A stretch of DNA of 64,000 nucleotides from Enterobacter quasihormaechei (GCF_004331385.1 NZ_SJON01000006.1:150686-214685), one strand, 5' to 3'. Counted from the first letter of the stretch, positions 38,077 to 48,075 are shown. Notes: generated from the letters alone by a model not told the origin. Made by a program: numbers and translations.

Positions 38077-39987
38077 GTGGCAGACGATTTTTCCCCAGAA
38101 GGTCAGTTAGCACAGGCTATTCCCGGTTTTAAACCGCGTGAACCCCAGCGTCAGATGGCGCATGCCGTCGCGCACGCTATCGACAACGCGCAGCCGCTGG
38201 TCGTGGAGGCCGGAACCGGTACGGGGAAAACCTACGCTTACCTCGCCCCTGCGCTGCGGGCGAAAAAGAAGGTGATCATCTCTACGGGGTCGAAAGCGCT
38301 TCAGGACCAGCTTTATAGCCGCGACTTGCCCACGGTGGCGAAAGCGCTGAAATACAAAGGGCGTCTGGCCCTGCTGAAAGGGCGCTCAAACTACCTGTGC
38401 CTGGAGCGTCTTGAACAGCAGGCGCTGGCCGGCGGAGATCTGCCGGTACAAACCCTGAGTGATGTGATCGTCCTGCGCGCCTGGGCCAACCAGACGGAGG
38501 AGGGGGACATCAGCACCTGCGCGAGCGTGCCGGAAGACTCCCCGGCCTGGCCGCTGGTGACCAGCACCAACGACAACTGCCTCGGCAGCGACTGCCCGCT
38601 GTACAAAGACTGTTTTGTGGTGAAAGCGCGTAAAACGGCGATGGATGCCGACGTGGTGGTGGTGAACCATCACCTGTTTCTTGCGGATATGGTGGTCAAG
38701 GACAGTGGATTTGGCGAGCTGATCCCGGAGGCAGAGGTGATGATCTTCGATGAAGCCCACCAGCTTCCGGACATCGCCAGCCAGTATTTTGGCCAGTCGC
38801 TCTCCAGCCGTCAGCTTCAGGATCTGGCGAAAGATATCACCATTGCCTATCGCACCGAACTCAAAGATACCCAGCAGTTGCAGAAGTGCGCGGACCGCCT
38901 GGCACAATGCGCGCAGGATTTCCGCTTACAGCTTGGCGAGCCGGGTTATCGCGGCAACCTGCGTGAACTGCTGGCAGACAAAAATATCCAGCGCGCGCTG
39001 CTGCTGCTCGATGATGCCCTTGAGCTCTGCTACGACGTGGCGAAGCTGTCACTGGGCCGTTCCGCCCTGTTAGACGCTGCCTTTGAACGCGCCACGCTCT
39101 ATCGCGGGCGGCTTAAACGGCTAAAAGAGATCAACCAGCCGGGGTACAGCTACTGGTACGAATGCACTTCCCGCCACTTCACCGTGGCGCTGACGCCGCT
39201 GACCGTTGCCGATAAATTCAAAGAGGTGATGGCGCAAAAGCCCGGCACCTGGGTCTTTACCTCGGCCACGCTGTCGGTGAATGACGATCTGCATCACTTT
39301 ACCGAGCGCCTCGGCATTGAGCAGGCTGAATCTCTGCTTCTGCCGAGCCCGTTCGACTACGAAAAACAGGCGCTGCTGTGCGTGCCGCGCAATCTGCCGC
39401 TGCCTAACCAGCCGGGGGCCGCGCGCCATCTGGCGGCCATGCTGAAGCCGATGATTGAGGCCAACAACGGGCGTTGTTTCATGCTGTGTACATCCCACGC
39501 CATGATGCGCGATTTAGCCGAGCAGTTCCGCGCCACCATGACGCTGCCGGTGCTGTTACAGGGAGAAACCAGTAAAGGCCAGCTGCTCCAGCAGTTTGTC
39601 AGCGCCGGTAATGCCCTGCTGGTGGCGACCAGCAGCTTCTGGGAAGGGGTGGACGTGCGCGGCGATACGCTCTCACTGGTGATTATCGATAAGCTGCCGT
39701 TCACATCCCCGGACGATCCGCTCCTGAAAGCGCGCATGGAGGATTGCCGTCTGCGCGGGGGCGATCCGTTCGACGACGTCCAGCTGCCGGATGCGGTCAT
39801 TACGCTTAAGCAGGGAGTAGGGCGACTGATCCGCGACGTCACCGACCGCGGCGTGCTGGTGATCTGCGATAACCGCCTGGTGATGCGCCCCTACGGCGCG
39901 ACCTTCCTCGCCAGCCTGCCGCCCGCGCCGCGCACGCGGGATATTAAACGCGCGGTCCGCTTCCTGGCGAACCCAACGGCGGAGTAA
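38077..39987 (+). CDS. yoaA: YoaA, XPD/DinG-type Fe-S DNA helicase
   Basis: Superfamily 2 ATP-dependent helicase of 636 residues, GTG start. Walker A is EAGTGTGKTYAYL, the DEAH box is FDEAHQLPD, and the helicase C-terminal domain includes TSSFWEGVDVRG and QGVGRLIRD. Cysteines in DISTCAS and NDNCLGSDCPLYKDCF form the expected [4Fe-4S] site. In E. coli YoaA binds HolC (chi) and helps repair replication-blocking damage. Length equals the E. coli protein. It precedes tsaB by 66 bases. Confidence 0.96.
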   Translation: MADDFSPEGQLAQAIPGFKPREPQRQMAHAVAHAIDNAQPLVVEAGTGTGKTYAYLAPALRAKKKVIISTGSKALQDQLYSRDLPTVAKALKYKGRLALLKGRSNYLCLERLEQQALAGGDLPVQTLSDVIVLRAWANQTEEGDISTCASVPEDSPAWPLVTSTNDNCLGSDCPLYKDCFVVKARKTAMDADVVVVNHHLFLADMVVKDSGFGELIPEAEVMIFDEAHQLPDIASQYFGQSLSSRQLQDLAKDITIAYRTELKDTQQLQKCADRLAQCAQDFRLQLGEPGYRGNLRELLADKNIQRALLLLDDALELCYDVAKLSLGRSALLDAAFERATLYRGRLKRLKEINQPGYSYWYECTSRHFTVALTPLTVADKFKEVMAQKPGTWVFTSATLSVNDDLHHFTERLGIEQAESLLLPSPFDYEKQALLCVPRNLPLPNQPGAARHLAAMLKPMIEANNGRCFMLCTSHAMMRDLAEQFRATMTLPVLLQGETSKGQLLQQFVSAGNALLVATSSFWEGVDVRGDTLSLVIIDKLPFTSPDDPLLKARMEDCRLRGGDPFDDVQLPDAVITLKQGVGRLIRDVTDRGVLVICDNRLVMRPYGATFLASLPPAPRTRDIKRAVRFLANPTAE

Positions 39988-40053
39988 TTCTCGCCGGAGT
40001 GTGTTAAGATGCGCGCCATTTTGTGACTGACCCTTGCGAGAGCGCGACGACCA

Positions 40054-40749
40054 ATGCGAATTCTGGCTATTGATACCGCAACAGAGGCGTGTTCCGTTGC
40101 CCTGTGGAACGACGGTAAGACCTTTGCCCATTTCGAAGAGTGCCCCCGGGAGCATACCCAGCGTATTCTTCCCCTGGTAAAAACCATTTTGACCGAGGGC
40201 AACGCCGCCCTGACCGACCTCGACGCGCTGGCCTATGGCCGTGGCCCGGGCAGCTTTACGGGCGTGCGTATCGGGATTGGCATTGCGCAGGGGCTGGCGC
40301 TGGGCGCTGACCTGCCGATGATCGGCGTCTCAACGCTTGCCACGATGGCGCAGGGCGCCTGGCGTATGACTGGCGCTACCCGCGTGCTGGCTGCCATCGA
40401 CGCCCGTATGGGAGAAGTGTACTGGGCGGAATATACCCGTGATGAAAACGGCGTCTGGCACGGCGAAGAGACCGAGGCGGTGCTCAAGCCCGAAGCCGTG
40501 ACTGAGCGCCTGAAGCAGCTCTCCGGCGAGTGGGCGACGGTGGGAACCGGCTGGCCGGCATGGCCTGAGATGGCGAAGGAAACCGGTATTACGCTGGTGG
40601 ACGGCAACATGCTCCTGCCCGCCGCAGAAGATATGCTGCCGATTGCCCGTCAGCTGCTTGACGCAGGTAAAAGCGTGGCGGTTGAGCACGCTGAACCCGT
40701 TTATTTACGAAACACCGTCGCGTGGAAGAAACTTCCAGGCCGCGAATGA
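40054..40749 (+). CDS. tsaB: tRNA t6A37 synthesis protein TsaB
   Basis: A 231-residue protein of the ASKHA fold and partner of TsaD, TsaE and TsaC in adding threonylcarbamoyl to A37 of ANN-decoding tRNAs. Motifs [17 protein letters not shown] and [22 protein letters not shown] are typical. Essential in E. coli. Formerly yeaZ. Followed by yeaY 37 bases later. Confidence 0.96.
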   Translation: MRILAIDTATEACSVALWNDGKTFAHFEECPREHTQRILPLVKTILTEGNAALTDLDALAYGRGPGSFTGVRIGIGIAQGLALGADLPMIGVSTLATMAQGAWRMTGATRVLAAIDARMGEVYWAEYTRDENGVWHGEETEAVLKPEAVTERLKQLSGEWATVGTGWPAWPEMAKETGITLVDGNMLLPAAEDMLPIARQLLDAGKSVAVEHAEPVYLRNTVAWKKLPGRE

Positions 40750-40786
40750 ATCTCAGTAACAGGAACTGAGAAAAAGGAGTCGCATC

Positions 40787-41368
40787 ATGGCGGTTCAGAC
40801 TAAAGTTGTACGCCTTCTTATGGCAGGCGTTGTTGCCATAGCACTGAGCGGTTGCGTCACCGTTCCTGATGCGATCAAGGGCACCAGCCCGACGCCACAG
40901 CAGGATCTGGTACGCGTGATGAACGCCCCGGAGCTCTATGTCGGGCAGGAAGCGCGGTTTGGCGGCAAGGTGGTTGAGGTCGTTAACCAGCAGGGTAAAA
41001 CCCGTCTGGAAATCGCCACCGTTCCGCTGGACGACGGCGCGCGGCCGATTCTGGGTGAAGCCTCGCGCGGGCGGATCTACGCTGACGTCAGCGGCTTCCT
41101 CGATCCGGTTGATTTCCGCGGACAACTGGTGACCGTCGTCGGGCCGATTACCGGTTCGGTAGCAGGTAAAATCGGCAATACGCCGTACAAATTCATGACC
41201 ATGCAGGTCAACGGCTACAAGCGCTGGCGTATCGCCCAGCAGGTGGTGATGCCGCCACAGCCTATCGATCCGTGGATGTGGGGCCCTCATCCGTACCGTT
41301 ACGGCTACGGTGGCTGGGGCTGGTATAACCCCGGTCCTGCACAGGTACAAACCATCGTAACTGAGTAA
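40787..41368 (+). CDS. yeaY: YeaY, Slp-family outer membrane lipoprotein
   Basis: A 193-residue protein with a lipoprotein signal: hydrophobic segment then ALSGC with the lipidated Cys23. The residue after it is Val, so outer-membrane sorting is expected. The Slp domain follows, ending in a Tyr/Gly/Trp-rich tail. E. coli yeaY is a sigma-E target and relative of the starvation lipoprotein Slp. Function unclear. Confidence 0.92.
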   Translation: MAVQTKVVRLLMAGVVAIALSGCVTVPDAIKGTSPTPQQDLVRVMNAPELYVGQEARFGGKVVEVVNQQGKTRLEIATVPLDDGARPILGEASRGRIYADVSGFLDPVDFRGQLVTVVGPITGSVAGKIGNTPYKFMTMQVNGYKRWRIAQQVVMPPQPIDPWMWGPHPYRYGYGGWGWYNPGPAQVQTIVTE

Positions 41369-41389
41369 CTTCCTGTTATTTATAGTAAA

Positions 41390-41423
41390 GAGACAGCGGC
41401 TCAGCCGCTGTCTCTGTTTTTTT
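41390..41423 (+). terminator. yeaY terminator
   Basis: Eleven-bp perfect stem GAGACAGCGGC-TCA-GCCGCTGTCTC followed by TGTTTTTTT. Confidence 0.92.
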
Positions 41424-41483
41424 ACGCTTAAAACGAAAAAAAAGAGTGACGCGCTTCGCAACCTGTAATCTGAACAATTAATA

Positions 41484-41508
41484 AACTGGTACGCTGAGTT
41501 AATATAAT
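41484..41508 (+). promoter_or_regulatory. FadR operator and -10 of fadD
   Basis: AACTGGTACGCTGAGTT (41484-41500) fits the 17-bp FadR consensus and sits directly against a perfect TATAAT (41503-41508). Binding would block the promoter until long-chain acyl-CoA releases FadR, as known for E. coli fadD. Confidence 0.82.
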
Positions 41509-41571
41509 GTTAACAAACTGTTTATTATCGGGGCTGTGATGACGACGAATACTCATTTCAGAGGTGATGCA

Positions 41572-43257
41572 TTGAAAAAGGTTTGGCTTAACCGTTATCC
41601 CGCGGATGTTCCTGCGGAGATCAATCCTGACCGTTATCAATCCCTGATTGAATTATTTGAACACTCGGTACGGCGCTACGCCGACCAGCCCGCATTTGTG
41701 AATATGGGCGAAGTGATGACCTTCCGTAAGCTGGAGGAGCGCAGCCGGGCGTTTGCGGCCTATTTACAGGAGGGGCTGGGGTTGCAGAAAGGGGATCGCG
41801 TCGCGCTGATGATGCCAAACCTGCTGCAATATCCGGTGGCGCTGTTCGGGATCCTCAGGGCAGGGATGATCGTTGTTAACGTCAACCCGCTTTATACCCC
41901 GCGCGAGCTGGAGCATCAGCTGAATGACAGCGGTGCGGCGGCGATTGTGATTGTCTCCAACTTTGCCCACACGCTGGAAAAAGTCGTTGAAAGAACCCAG
42001 GTTAAGCACGTCATTCTGACGCGCATGGGCGACCAGCTCTCTACCGCGAAAGGTACGCTGGTCAACTTTGTCGTTAAATACGTTAAGCGACTGGTGCCGA
42101 AATACCATTTGCCGGATGCCATCTCCTTCCGCCGCGCGCTGCATGCGGGCTATCGCATGCAGTACGTCAAGCCTGAAGTGGTCTCAGAGGACCTGGCCTT
42201 CCTGCAATACACGGGCGGCACCACCGGCGTGGCGAAAGGGGCGATGCTGACCCACCGCAACATGCTGGCGAACCTGGAACAGGTTAACGCCACTTACGGG
42301 CCGCTGCTGCATCCGGGCAAAGAACTGGTGATCACCGCGCTTCCGCTGTATCACATTTTTGCGCTGACCATGAACTGCCTGCTGTTCATCGAGCTGGGCG
42401 GCCAGAACGTTCTGATCACCAACCCGCGCGACATTCCGGGGCTGGTCAAAGAGCTGGCGAAATACCCGTTCACCGCCATGACCGGCGTGAACACGCTGTT
42501 TAACGCTCTGCTCAACAATAAAGAGTTTCAGCAGCTGGATTTCTCCACGCTGCACCTCTCTGCGGGCGGCGGGATGCCGGTTCAGCAGGCGGTTGCCGAG
42601 CGTTGGGTCAAACTCACCGGGCAGTATCTGCTGGAAGGCTATGGCCTGACGGAGTGCGCTCCGCTGGTCAGCGTTAACCCGCATGACATCGACTACCACA
42701 GCGGCAGTATCGGCCTGCCGGTGCCGTCAACGGAAGCTAAACTGGTAGACGATGAGGGTAACGAAGTGCCTCACGGCGAGCCGGGCGAGCTGTGCGTAAG
42801 AGGGCCGCAGGTGATGCTGGGCTACTGGCAGCGCCCGGATGCCACGGACGAGATCATCAAAGACGGCTGGCTGTACACCGGCGACATCGCGGTGATGGAC
42901 GACGAAGGCTTCCTGCGCATCGTCGATCGCAAGAAAGACATGATCCTCGTTTCCGGTTTCAACGTCTATCCGAACGAAATCGAAGATGTGGTCATGCAGC
43001 ACAGCGGCGTGCTGGAAGTGGCAGCGGTGGGCGTTCCCTCCGGCAGCAGCGGGGAAGCGGTGAAGATATTTGTGGTCAGGAAAGATCCTTCTCTTACCGA
43101 GGAAGCGCTGATAACGTTTTGTCGCCGGCAGCTGACGGGCTATAAAGTGCCGAAGCTGGTGGAATTCCGCGATGAGCTGCCGAAATCCAACGTCGGGAAG
43201 ATATTACGACGAGAATTACGTGACGAAGCCCGTGCCAAAGTGGACAATAAGGCCTGA
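41572..43257 (+). CDS. fadD: Long-chain fatty acyl-CoA synthetase
   Basis: The 561-residue AMP-forming ligase activates imported long-chain fatty acids with CoA. ATP/AMP motifs are [18 protein letters not shown] and [12 protein letters not shown]; the FACS signature is [19 protein letters not shown] continuing IVDRKKDM. The start is the TTG at 41572 ([10 protein letters not shown]), as in E. coli, after AGAGG. In-frame ATGs 12 codons upstream lie in the 5' leader. Controlled by FadR, whose gene is also in this window. Confidence 0.97.
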   Translation: MKKVWLNRYPADVPAEINPDRYQSLIELFEHSVRRYADQPAFVNMGEVMTFRKLEERSRAFAAYLQEGLGLQKGDRVALMMPNLLQYPVALFGILRAGMIVVNVNPLYTPRELEHQLNDSGAAAIVIVSNFAHTLEKVVERTQVKHVILTRMGDQLSTAKGTLVNFVVKYVKRLVPKYHLPDAISFRRALHAGYRMQYVKPEVVSEDLAFLQYTGGTTGVAKGAMLTHRNMLANLEQVNATYGPLLHPGKELVITALPLYHIFALTMNCLLFIELGGQNVLITNPRDIPGLVKELAKYPFTAMTGVNTLFNALLNNKEFQQLDFSTLHLSAGGGMPVQQAVAERWVKLTGQYLLEGYGLTECAPLVSVNPHDIDYHSGSIGLPVPSTEAKLVDDEGNEVPHGEPGELCVRGPQVMLGYWQRPDATDEIIKDGWLYTGDIAVMDDEGFLRIVDRKKDMILVSGFNVYPNEIEDVVMQHSGVLEVAAVGVPSGSSGEAVKIFVVRKDPSLTEEALITFCRRQLTGYKVPKLVEFRDELPKSNVGKILRRELRDEARAKVDNKA

Positions 43258-43277
43258 GCTTCACGTTAATCGCCCAG

Positions 43278-43301
43278 ACGCCGGTTAAGCCGGCGTTTTT
43301 T
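43278..43301 (+). terminator. fadD terminator
   Basis: Stem ACGCCGG-TTAAG-CCGGCGT followed by TTTTT, 20 bases after fadD and 27 bases before the rnd start. Confidence 0.88.
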
Positions 43302-43328
43302 ATGGGCGCAAACAAAAGAGAGTCCGAT

Positions 43329-44456
43329 TTGAATTACCAGATGATCACTACCAACGACGAGCTGGCTTCGCTGTGCGAGGTGACGCGTGATTTTCCCGCT
43401 ATCGCCCTGGATACGGAATTTGTCCGCACCCGCACGTACTACCCGCAGCTGGGCCTGATCCAGATGTATGACGGCAAGCACGTGTCGTTGATTGACCCCC
43501 TTGGCGTCACCGACTGGGCGCCGATGCGCGCGCTGTTGCTCGATACCGCCGTGACCAAATATCTGCACGCCGGCAGTGAAGATCTGGAAGTGTTCCTCAA
43601 TACCTTTGGCATCATGCCGGAACCGCTGATTGATACCCAGATCCTCGCGGCGTTCAGCGGTCGCCCGCTCTCCTGGGGCTTCGCCGCGATGGTGGAAGAG
43701 TACACCGGCCTGACGCTGGATAAGAGCGAATCGCGCACGGACTGGCTCGCGCGTCCGCTGACCGCGCGTCAGCTTGAATATGCCGCGGCGGACGTATTCT
43801 ATCTGCTGCCGATTGCCGGCCAGCTGATGAAAGAGGCGGAGGCGTCCGGCTGGCTGTCTGCCGCGCTGGACGAGTGTCGCATGACGCAGCAGCGTCGCCA
43901 GGAAGTGGTTGACCCGAAAGACGCCTGGCGTGATATCACCAACGCCTGGCAGCTGCGCACGCGTCAGCTGGCCTGCCTGCAACTGCTGGCGGACTGGCGC
44001 CTGCGTAAAGCGCGCGAGCGCGACCTGGCGGTTAACTTTGTGGTGCGCGAAGAGCACCTGTGGGCGGTAGCGCGCTATATGCCGGGCAGTCTTGGCGAGC
44101 TGGACAGCATTGGCCTTTCCGGGAGCGAGATCCGCTTCCACGGTAAAACGCTGCTGGCGTTGGTGGAAAAAGCCCAGCAGGTGCCGGACGACGCGCTGCC
44201 AGAGCCGCTGCTTAACCTGATGGATATGCCGGGCTACCGCAAGGCGTTCAAGGATATCAAAGCGCTGGTGCAGACGGTGGCGAGCGAAAGCAAGCTGAGC
44301 GCGGAGCTGCTGGCTTCACGTCGTCAGATTAACCAGCTGCTGAACTGGCACTGGAAGTTGAAACCGCAAAATGGTTTACCGGAACTGGTCGCCGGATGGC
44401 GGGGGGAACTGATGGCAGAACGCCTGAACACCTTGCTGGAAGGGTATCCGCGCTAA
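43329..44456 (+). CDS. rnd: Ribonuclease D
   Basis: A 375-residue DEDD 3'-5' exoribonuclease for tRNA and stable-RNA 3' maturation. Catalytic acids are Asp28 and Glu30 (DTEFVRTRTYYPQL), Asp in GSEDLEVFL, and the YAAADVFYLLP motif. Two HRDC domains follow (about 210-290 and 300-375). The start is the TTG at 43329 (LNYQMITT), the same rare UUG known for E. coli rnd; an ATG nine codons upstream lies in the fadD terminator T-run. Confidence 0.96.
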   Translation: MNYQMITTNDELASLCEVTRDFPAIALDTEFVRTRTYYPQLGLIQMYDGKHVSLIDPLGVTDWAPMRALLLDTAVTKYLHAGSEDLEVFLNTFGIMPEPLIDTQILAAFSGRPLSWGFAAMVEEYTGLTLDKSESRTDWLARPLTARQLEYAAADVFYLLPIAGQLMKEAEASGWLSAALDECRMTQQRRQEVVDPKDAWRDITNAWQLRTRQLACLQLLADWRLRKARERDLAVNFVVREEHLWAVARYMPGSLGELDSIGLSGSEIRFHGKTLLALVEKAQQVPDDALPEPLLNLMDMPGYRKAFKDIKALVQTVASESKLSAELLASRRQINQLLNWHWKLKPQNGLPELVAGWRGELMAERLNTLLEGYPR

Positions 44457-44466
44457 AGCAGTGTAA

Positions 44467-44527
44467 CCCCGGTAAGCGCAGCGCCACCGGGGAAATTGCC
44501 GGGCGGCGCGATGCTTGCCCGGCCTAC
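44467..44527. repeat. REP/BIME palindromes between rnd and minE
   Basis: CCCCGGTAAGCGCAGCGCCA with its complement-type end CCGGGG, then GCCGGGCGGCGCGATGCTTG followed by CCCGGCC. These are two facing REP units between convergent genes. Confidence 0.8.
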
Positions 44528-44549
44528 AATACGACGAACCGCAAACGGT

Positions 44550-44816
44550 TTAACGCGACTCTTCTGCTTCCGGAAGCGTCACGTTCAGCTCCAGAATCGA
44601 AATATCCCCGTCTTTTTGCTCCAGCTGAACGGTGACCATTTCCGGGTCAATCTGCACGTACTTGCAGATCACTTCCAGAATGTCTTTGCGCAGCTGCGGC
44701 AGGTAGTGCGGTTCGGCGTCGCTACGACGACGCTCCGCAACGATAATTTGCAGACGTTCTTTTGCGATGTTGGCGGTGCTTTTTTTCCGCGAGAGAAAAA
44801 AGTCCAGTAATGCCAT
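44550..44816 (-). CDS. minE: Cell division topological specificity factor MinE
   Basis: The protein has 88 residues. The N-terminal amphipathic membrane-binding and MinD-contact region ([20 protein letters not shown]) is followed by the beta-rich dimer domain. MinE stimulates MinD ATPase and drives pole-to-pole oscillation. It starts three bases after the minD stop in the minCDE operon. Confidence 0.97.
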
Positions 44817-44819
44817 AAC

Positions 44820-45632
44820 TTATCCTCCGAACAGGCGTTTGAGGAAACCTTTCTTCTCTTCTTCAATGAAGCGGAAAGGACGTTCTTCTCCCAGCAGACG
44901 GTCAACGGTATCCGCATACGCTTTACCCGCGTCTGCCTGTGTATCCAGAATCACCGGCTCGCCCTGGTTAGAGGCGCGCAGTACGGACTGATCTTCCGGG
45001 ATCACGCCAACCAGTTTGATGCGCAGGATTTCCAGCACGTCTTCCATGCTCAGCATGTCACCTTTATTTACGCGGCCCGGGTTGTAGCGGGTCAGCAGAA
45101 GGTGCTCTTTGATCGGCTCCTGGCCATTTTCCGCACGACGAGATTTCGACGCCAGAATGCCGAGAATACGGTCGGAGTCGCGTACTGACGAGACTTCCGG
45201 GTTGGTGGTGATGATGGCTTCATCTGCGAAGTAGAGCGCCATCAGCGCGCCGGTTTCGATACCGGCAGGGGAGTCGCAGACCACGAAGTCGAACTCCATC
45301 TTTTTCAGTTCGTCGAGCACCTTTTCCACGCCTTCACGGGTCAGCGCGTCTTTGTCACGGGTCTGGGACGCCGGGAGGATGTAGAGGTTCTCGGTGCGCT
45401 TGTCTTTAATCAGCGCCTGGTTAAGCGTGGCATCGCCCTGAATGACGTTGACGAAGTCATACACCACGCGACGCTCGCAGCCCATGATCAGGTCCAGGTT
45501 ACGCAGACCGATATCAAAGTCGATTACGACGGTTTTCTTTCCCTTCTGGGCCAAACCAGTAGCGATGGCCGCGCTGGAGGTGGTCTTGCCAACGCCTCCT
45601 TTACCCGAAGTCACAACAATAATGCGTGCCAT
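44820..45632 (-). CDS. minD: Septum site-determining ATPase MinD
   Basis: A 270-residue deviant Walker ATPase. The P-loop is VTSGKGGVGKTTSSAAIATG and switch sequences include FDIGLRNLDLIMG and CDSPAGIE. The C-terminal amphipathic helix KKGFLKRLFGG binds the membrane in the ATP-dimer state. It carries MinC and is displaced by MinE. Located 22 bases after minC. Confidence 0.98.
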   Translation of the reverse strand: MARIIVVTSGKGGVGKTTSSAAIATGLAQKGKKTVVIDFDIGLRNLDLIMGCERRVVYDFVNVIQGDATLNQALIKDKRTENLYILPASQTRDKDALTREGVEKVLDELKKMEFDFVVCDSPAGIETGALMALYFADEAIITTNPEVSSVRDSDRILGILASKSRRAENGQEPIKEHLLLTRYNPGRVNKGDMLSMEDVLEILRIKLVGVIPEDQSVLRASNQGEPVILDTQADAGKAYADTVDRLLGEERPFRFIEEEKKGFLKRLFGG

Positions 45633-45654
45633 AGAAATTCCTTGTTAAAAGGGA

Positions 45655-46362
45655 TCAATTTAACGGTTGAACGGTCAAAGCGTTGTCTGCCAGTTGCAGA
45701 CGGGCCGCTTTGCCATAAAATTCGGCTGGGATTTTGTCGCTCAGCCAATATTCACCTGCGATAGACACCAGTTCTGCCGTCAGGTGAGTACAAAAAATTT
45801 GTGCTTCTCGATCGCCGCTGGCGCCTGCAAGCGCACGCCCTCGCATCATACCGTAAACGTGAATATTGCCATCCGCAATCAGTTCCGCGCCCGCGCTGAC
45901 GTGGCTTGTAACAATCAGATCACAGTTTGGCGCATAAATGCGCTGACCGGAACGAACCGGCAGATCAATCAATCGCGTTTTTGTGACTGGGGTTACATTT
46001 TGCGCCGGAGGCGGGGGAGCGGGAACGGGTGCAGGCGCTGCACGTGGGGCCTTTTCTTTGCCTTCGTTCAGCAAAGGCAAACCTGCGCGGTCAATTTCGG
46101 CTTTCAGTTCAGCGTCTTTGCAGCCGCTAATGCCCACGATGCGTAAGCCCGTAGAGGTGACGGCCTGCTGGAGTCGCTTCCAGTTAACCGGACCCTCAAG
46201 GTCGCTTACGTTGACGACGACAGGAGCATGCTTAAGAAAAGCGGGAGCCTGCGCGATTTTGTCTTCTAACGCCTGACGAATAACCTCGGGTTTTGCATCA
46301 TGCAAATGAACCACTGATAAGGTGAAGCTACTGCCTTTAAGCTCGATGGGCGTATTTGACAT
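45655..46362 (-). CDS. minC: Septum site-determining protein MinC
   Basis: FtsZ inhibitor of 235 residues. The N-terminal domain (about 1-105) acts on FtsZ. A Pro/Ala-rich linker (about 106-125) is a little longer than in E. coli. The C-terminal beta-helix (about 128-235) contains [20 protein letters not shown] and the MinD-binding [11 protein letters not shown]. The start at [10 protein letters not shown] follows AGGAT-like sequence; the frame is open 34 codons further upstream but that part resembles no MinC. Confidence 0.97.
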   Translation of the reverse strand: MSNTPIELKGSSFTLSVVHLHDAKPEVIRQALEDKIAQAPAFLKHAPVVVNVSDLEGPVNWKRLQQAVTSTGLRIVGISGCKDAELKAEIDRAGLPLLNEGKEKAPRAAPAPVPAPPPPAQNVTPVTKTRLIDLPVRSGQRIYAPNCDLIVTSHVSAGAELIADGNIHVYGMMRGRALAGASGDREAQIFCTHLTAELVSIAGEYWLSDKIPAEFYGKAARLQLADNALTVQPLN

Positions 46363-46485
46363 CCTGGCCTTACTCAATTTGCTATTAACCGCAACACATC
46401 GCCGCGATATTCCGAAGAGTATCAGGCATGTTATAGTCAGGAGTATATTGAGGCAAGCAACCACCCGTTAATTCAGAGTAAAAAC

Positions 46486-46761
46486 ATGTTTTGTGTGATC
46501 TACAGAAGTACGAGCCGCGACCAGACCTACCTTTATGTCGAAAAGAAAGACGATTTTTCCCGCGTGCCTGAGGAATTAATGAAAAGTTTTGGCCGACCGC
46601 AGCTGGCGATGCTGCTGCCGCTGGACGGCCGCAAGAAGCTGGTGAACGCCGATCTGGAAAAAGTCAAAAAGGCGTTGACCGAACAAGGCTATTATTTACA
46701 GCTTCCGCCACCGCCGGAGAATTTATTAAAACAGCATCTTGAGATGAGCGGAAAGAAATAA
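46486..46761 (+). CDS. ycgL: YcgL domain protein
   Basis: A 91-residue soluble protein. The conserved core is [28 protein letters not shown] and [18 protein letters not shown], ending [13 protein letters not shown]. Divergent from minC, followed by ycgM. No function known. Confidence 0.92.
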   Translation: MFCVIYRSTSRDQTYLYVEKKDDFSRVPEELMKSFGRPQLAMLLPLDGRKKLVNADLEKVKKALTEQGYYLQLPPPPENLLKQHLEMSGKK

Positions 46762-46808
46762 GCCCGGGTCACCCCGGGAACAACCCATCAACCGATTAGG
46801 GGTCGAGC

Positions 46809-47468
46809 ATGTATCAACATCATAACTGGCAAGGTGCATTACTGGATTATCCCGTCAGCAAAGTGGTCTGCGTAGGCAGCAACTATGCAAAACACATTCA
46901 GGAGATGGGGAGCGCCGTGCCGGAAGAGCCGGTTCTGTTTATTAAGCCAGAAACTGCACTGTGTGATATTCGTCAGCCGCTGGCTCTGCCGCAGGGACTG
47001 GGCTCGGTGCATCATGAAGTGGAGCTGGCGGTGCTGATCGGCGCCACGCTGCGTCAGGCCACCGAAGAGCACGTAGAGAAAGCGATTGCGGGTTACGGTG
47101 TTGCGCTTGACCTGACGCTACGCGACGTTCAGGGCAAAATGAAGAAAGCGGGGCAGCCGTGGGAAAAAGCCAAGGGTTTTGATAATTCATGCCCGATTTC
47201 CGGTTTCGTTCCGGTGAGTGAATTTACCGACGATCCGCAGAATACGCCGCTCAGCCTGAAGGTCAACGGCGAGATCCGCCAGCAGGGCTCGACCGCTGAT
47301 ATGATCCATAAGATCGTTCCGCTGATTGCCTACATGAGCCGCTTCTTCACCCTGAAACCCGGCGATGTGATCCTGACCGGCACCCCGGAAGGCGTGGGCC
47401 CGCTGCACGCTGGCGACGAGCTGGACGTCAGTTTTAACGGCCTGTCGCTAAAAACCCGCGTGCTGTAA
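46809..47468 (+). CDS. ycgM: YcgM, fumarylacetoacetate hydrolase-family protein
   Basis: FAH-fold protein of 219 residues. Metal-binding acids are in HHEVELAVLIG (Glu, Glu) and the aspartate of GVALDLTLRDVQ; the C-terminal motif is GDVILTGTPEGVGP. Relatives (FAHD1) act as acylpyruvate hydrolase or oxaloacetate decarboxylase, so that is the likely chemistry, not proven for YcgM. Same direction as ycgL and ycgN. Confidence 0.92.
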   Translation: MYQHHNWQGALLDYPVSKVVCVGSNYAKHIQEMGSAVPEEPVLFIKPETALCDIRQPLALPQGLGSVHHEVELAVLIGATLRQATEEHVEKAIAGYGVALDLTLRDVQGKMKKAGQPWEKAKGFDNSCPISGFVPVSEFTDDPQNTPLSLKVNGEIRQQGSTADMIHKIVPLIAYMSRFFTLKPGDVILTGTPEGVGPLHAGDELDVSFNGLSLKTRVL

Positions 47469-47561
47469 AAGCACCTTGCCGCCTGAAAAGGGCGGCAAAA
47501 CTTGCATCAACGTGCCAGACTCGTTATAAGGTGCGCTCTATTTTGACGTGTGGACATCCCG

Positions 47562-48002
47562 ATGAACGATATTCCTTTCTGGCAAAGCAAAACGCTCGAC
47601 GACATGACCGACGCGGAGTGGGAATCGTTGTGTGACGGCTGTGGGCAGTGCTGCCTGCATAAGCTGATGGATGAAGATTCGGACGAAATCTATTTCACCA
47701 ACGTAGCGTGCAAGCAGTTAAACATCAAAACCTGCCAGTGCCGCAACTACGAGCGCCGTTTCGAATATGAGCCGGACTGCATCAAGTTAACCCGTGAAAA
47801 CCTGCCGACCTTTGAGTGGCTGCCGCATACCTGCGCGTATCGCCTGCTGGCGGAAGGAAAGGATTTGCCTGCGTGGCATCCCCTGCTGACGGGGTCGAAA
47901 GCGGCGATGCACGGCGAACGTATTTCTGTGCGTCATATTGCGGTGAAAGAGTCAGAGGTGCGGGACTGGGAAGACCACATCATGAATCATCCCAACCGCT
48001 GA
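47562..48002 (+). CDS. ycgN: YcgN, UPF0260 cysteine-cluster protein
   Basis: A 146-residue protein with a cysteine pattern [11 protein letters not shown], then [13 protein letters not shown] and PDCIK, suggestive of an Fe-S or zinc cluster (the CxxCxxCC family). Identical architecture to E. coli YcgN. Start ATG 47562 (MNDIPFWQ) chosen; a GTG four codons upstream is possible. In E. coli K-12 hlyE and umuDC follow, but here dsbB follows directly. Confidence 0.92.
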   Translation: MNDIPFWQSKTLDDMTDAEWESLCDGCGQCCLHKLMDEDSDEIYFTNVACKQLNIKTCQCRNYERRFEYEPDCIKLTRENLPTFEWLPHTCAYRLLAEGKDLPAWHPLLTGSKAAMHGERISVRHIAVKESEVRDWEDHIMNHPNR

Positions 48003-48007
48003 TAATA

Positions 48008-48034
48008 AAAAACCCGCCGAGGCGGGTTTTTTAT
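48008..48034. terminator. Bidirectional terminator ycgN/dsbB
   Basis: AAAAAACCCGCC-GA-GGCGGGTTTTTT between convergent genes. A second palindrome GGTGGCGCTGCGCCACC at 48053-48069 is REP-like. Confidence 0.88.
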
Positions 48035-48075
48035 TGTGCGCTGTTGTGGCGGGTGGCGCTGCGCCACCGGGCACA

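Noticed and set aside
43266..44141. Long minus-strand open frame opposite rnd, and similar ones opposite yoaE, the TonB receptor and mntP
   Set aside because: Low-complexity products rich in His, Arg and Gln with no ribosome site; they mirror certain genes.
46363..46464. Upstream extension of minC by 34 codons
   Set aside because: Not similar to any MinC and covers the promoter region; [10 protein letters not shown] is the family start.
48034..48072. Palindromes near REP units considered as a CRISPR array
   Set aside because: Single palindromes without regularly spaced repeats; no cas genes.
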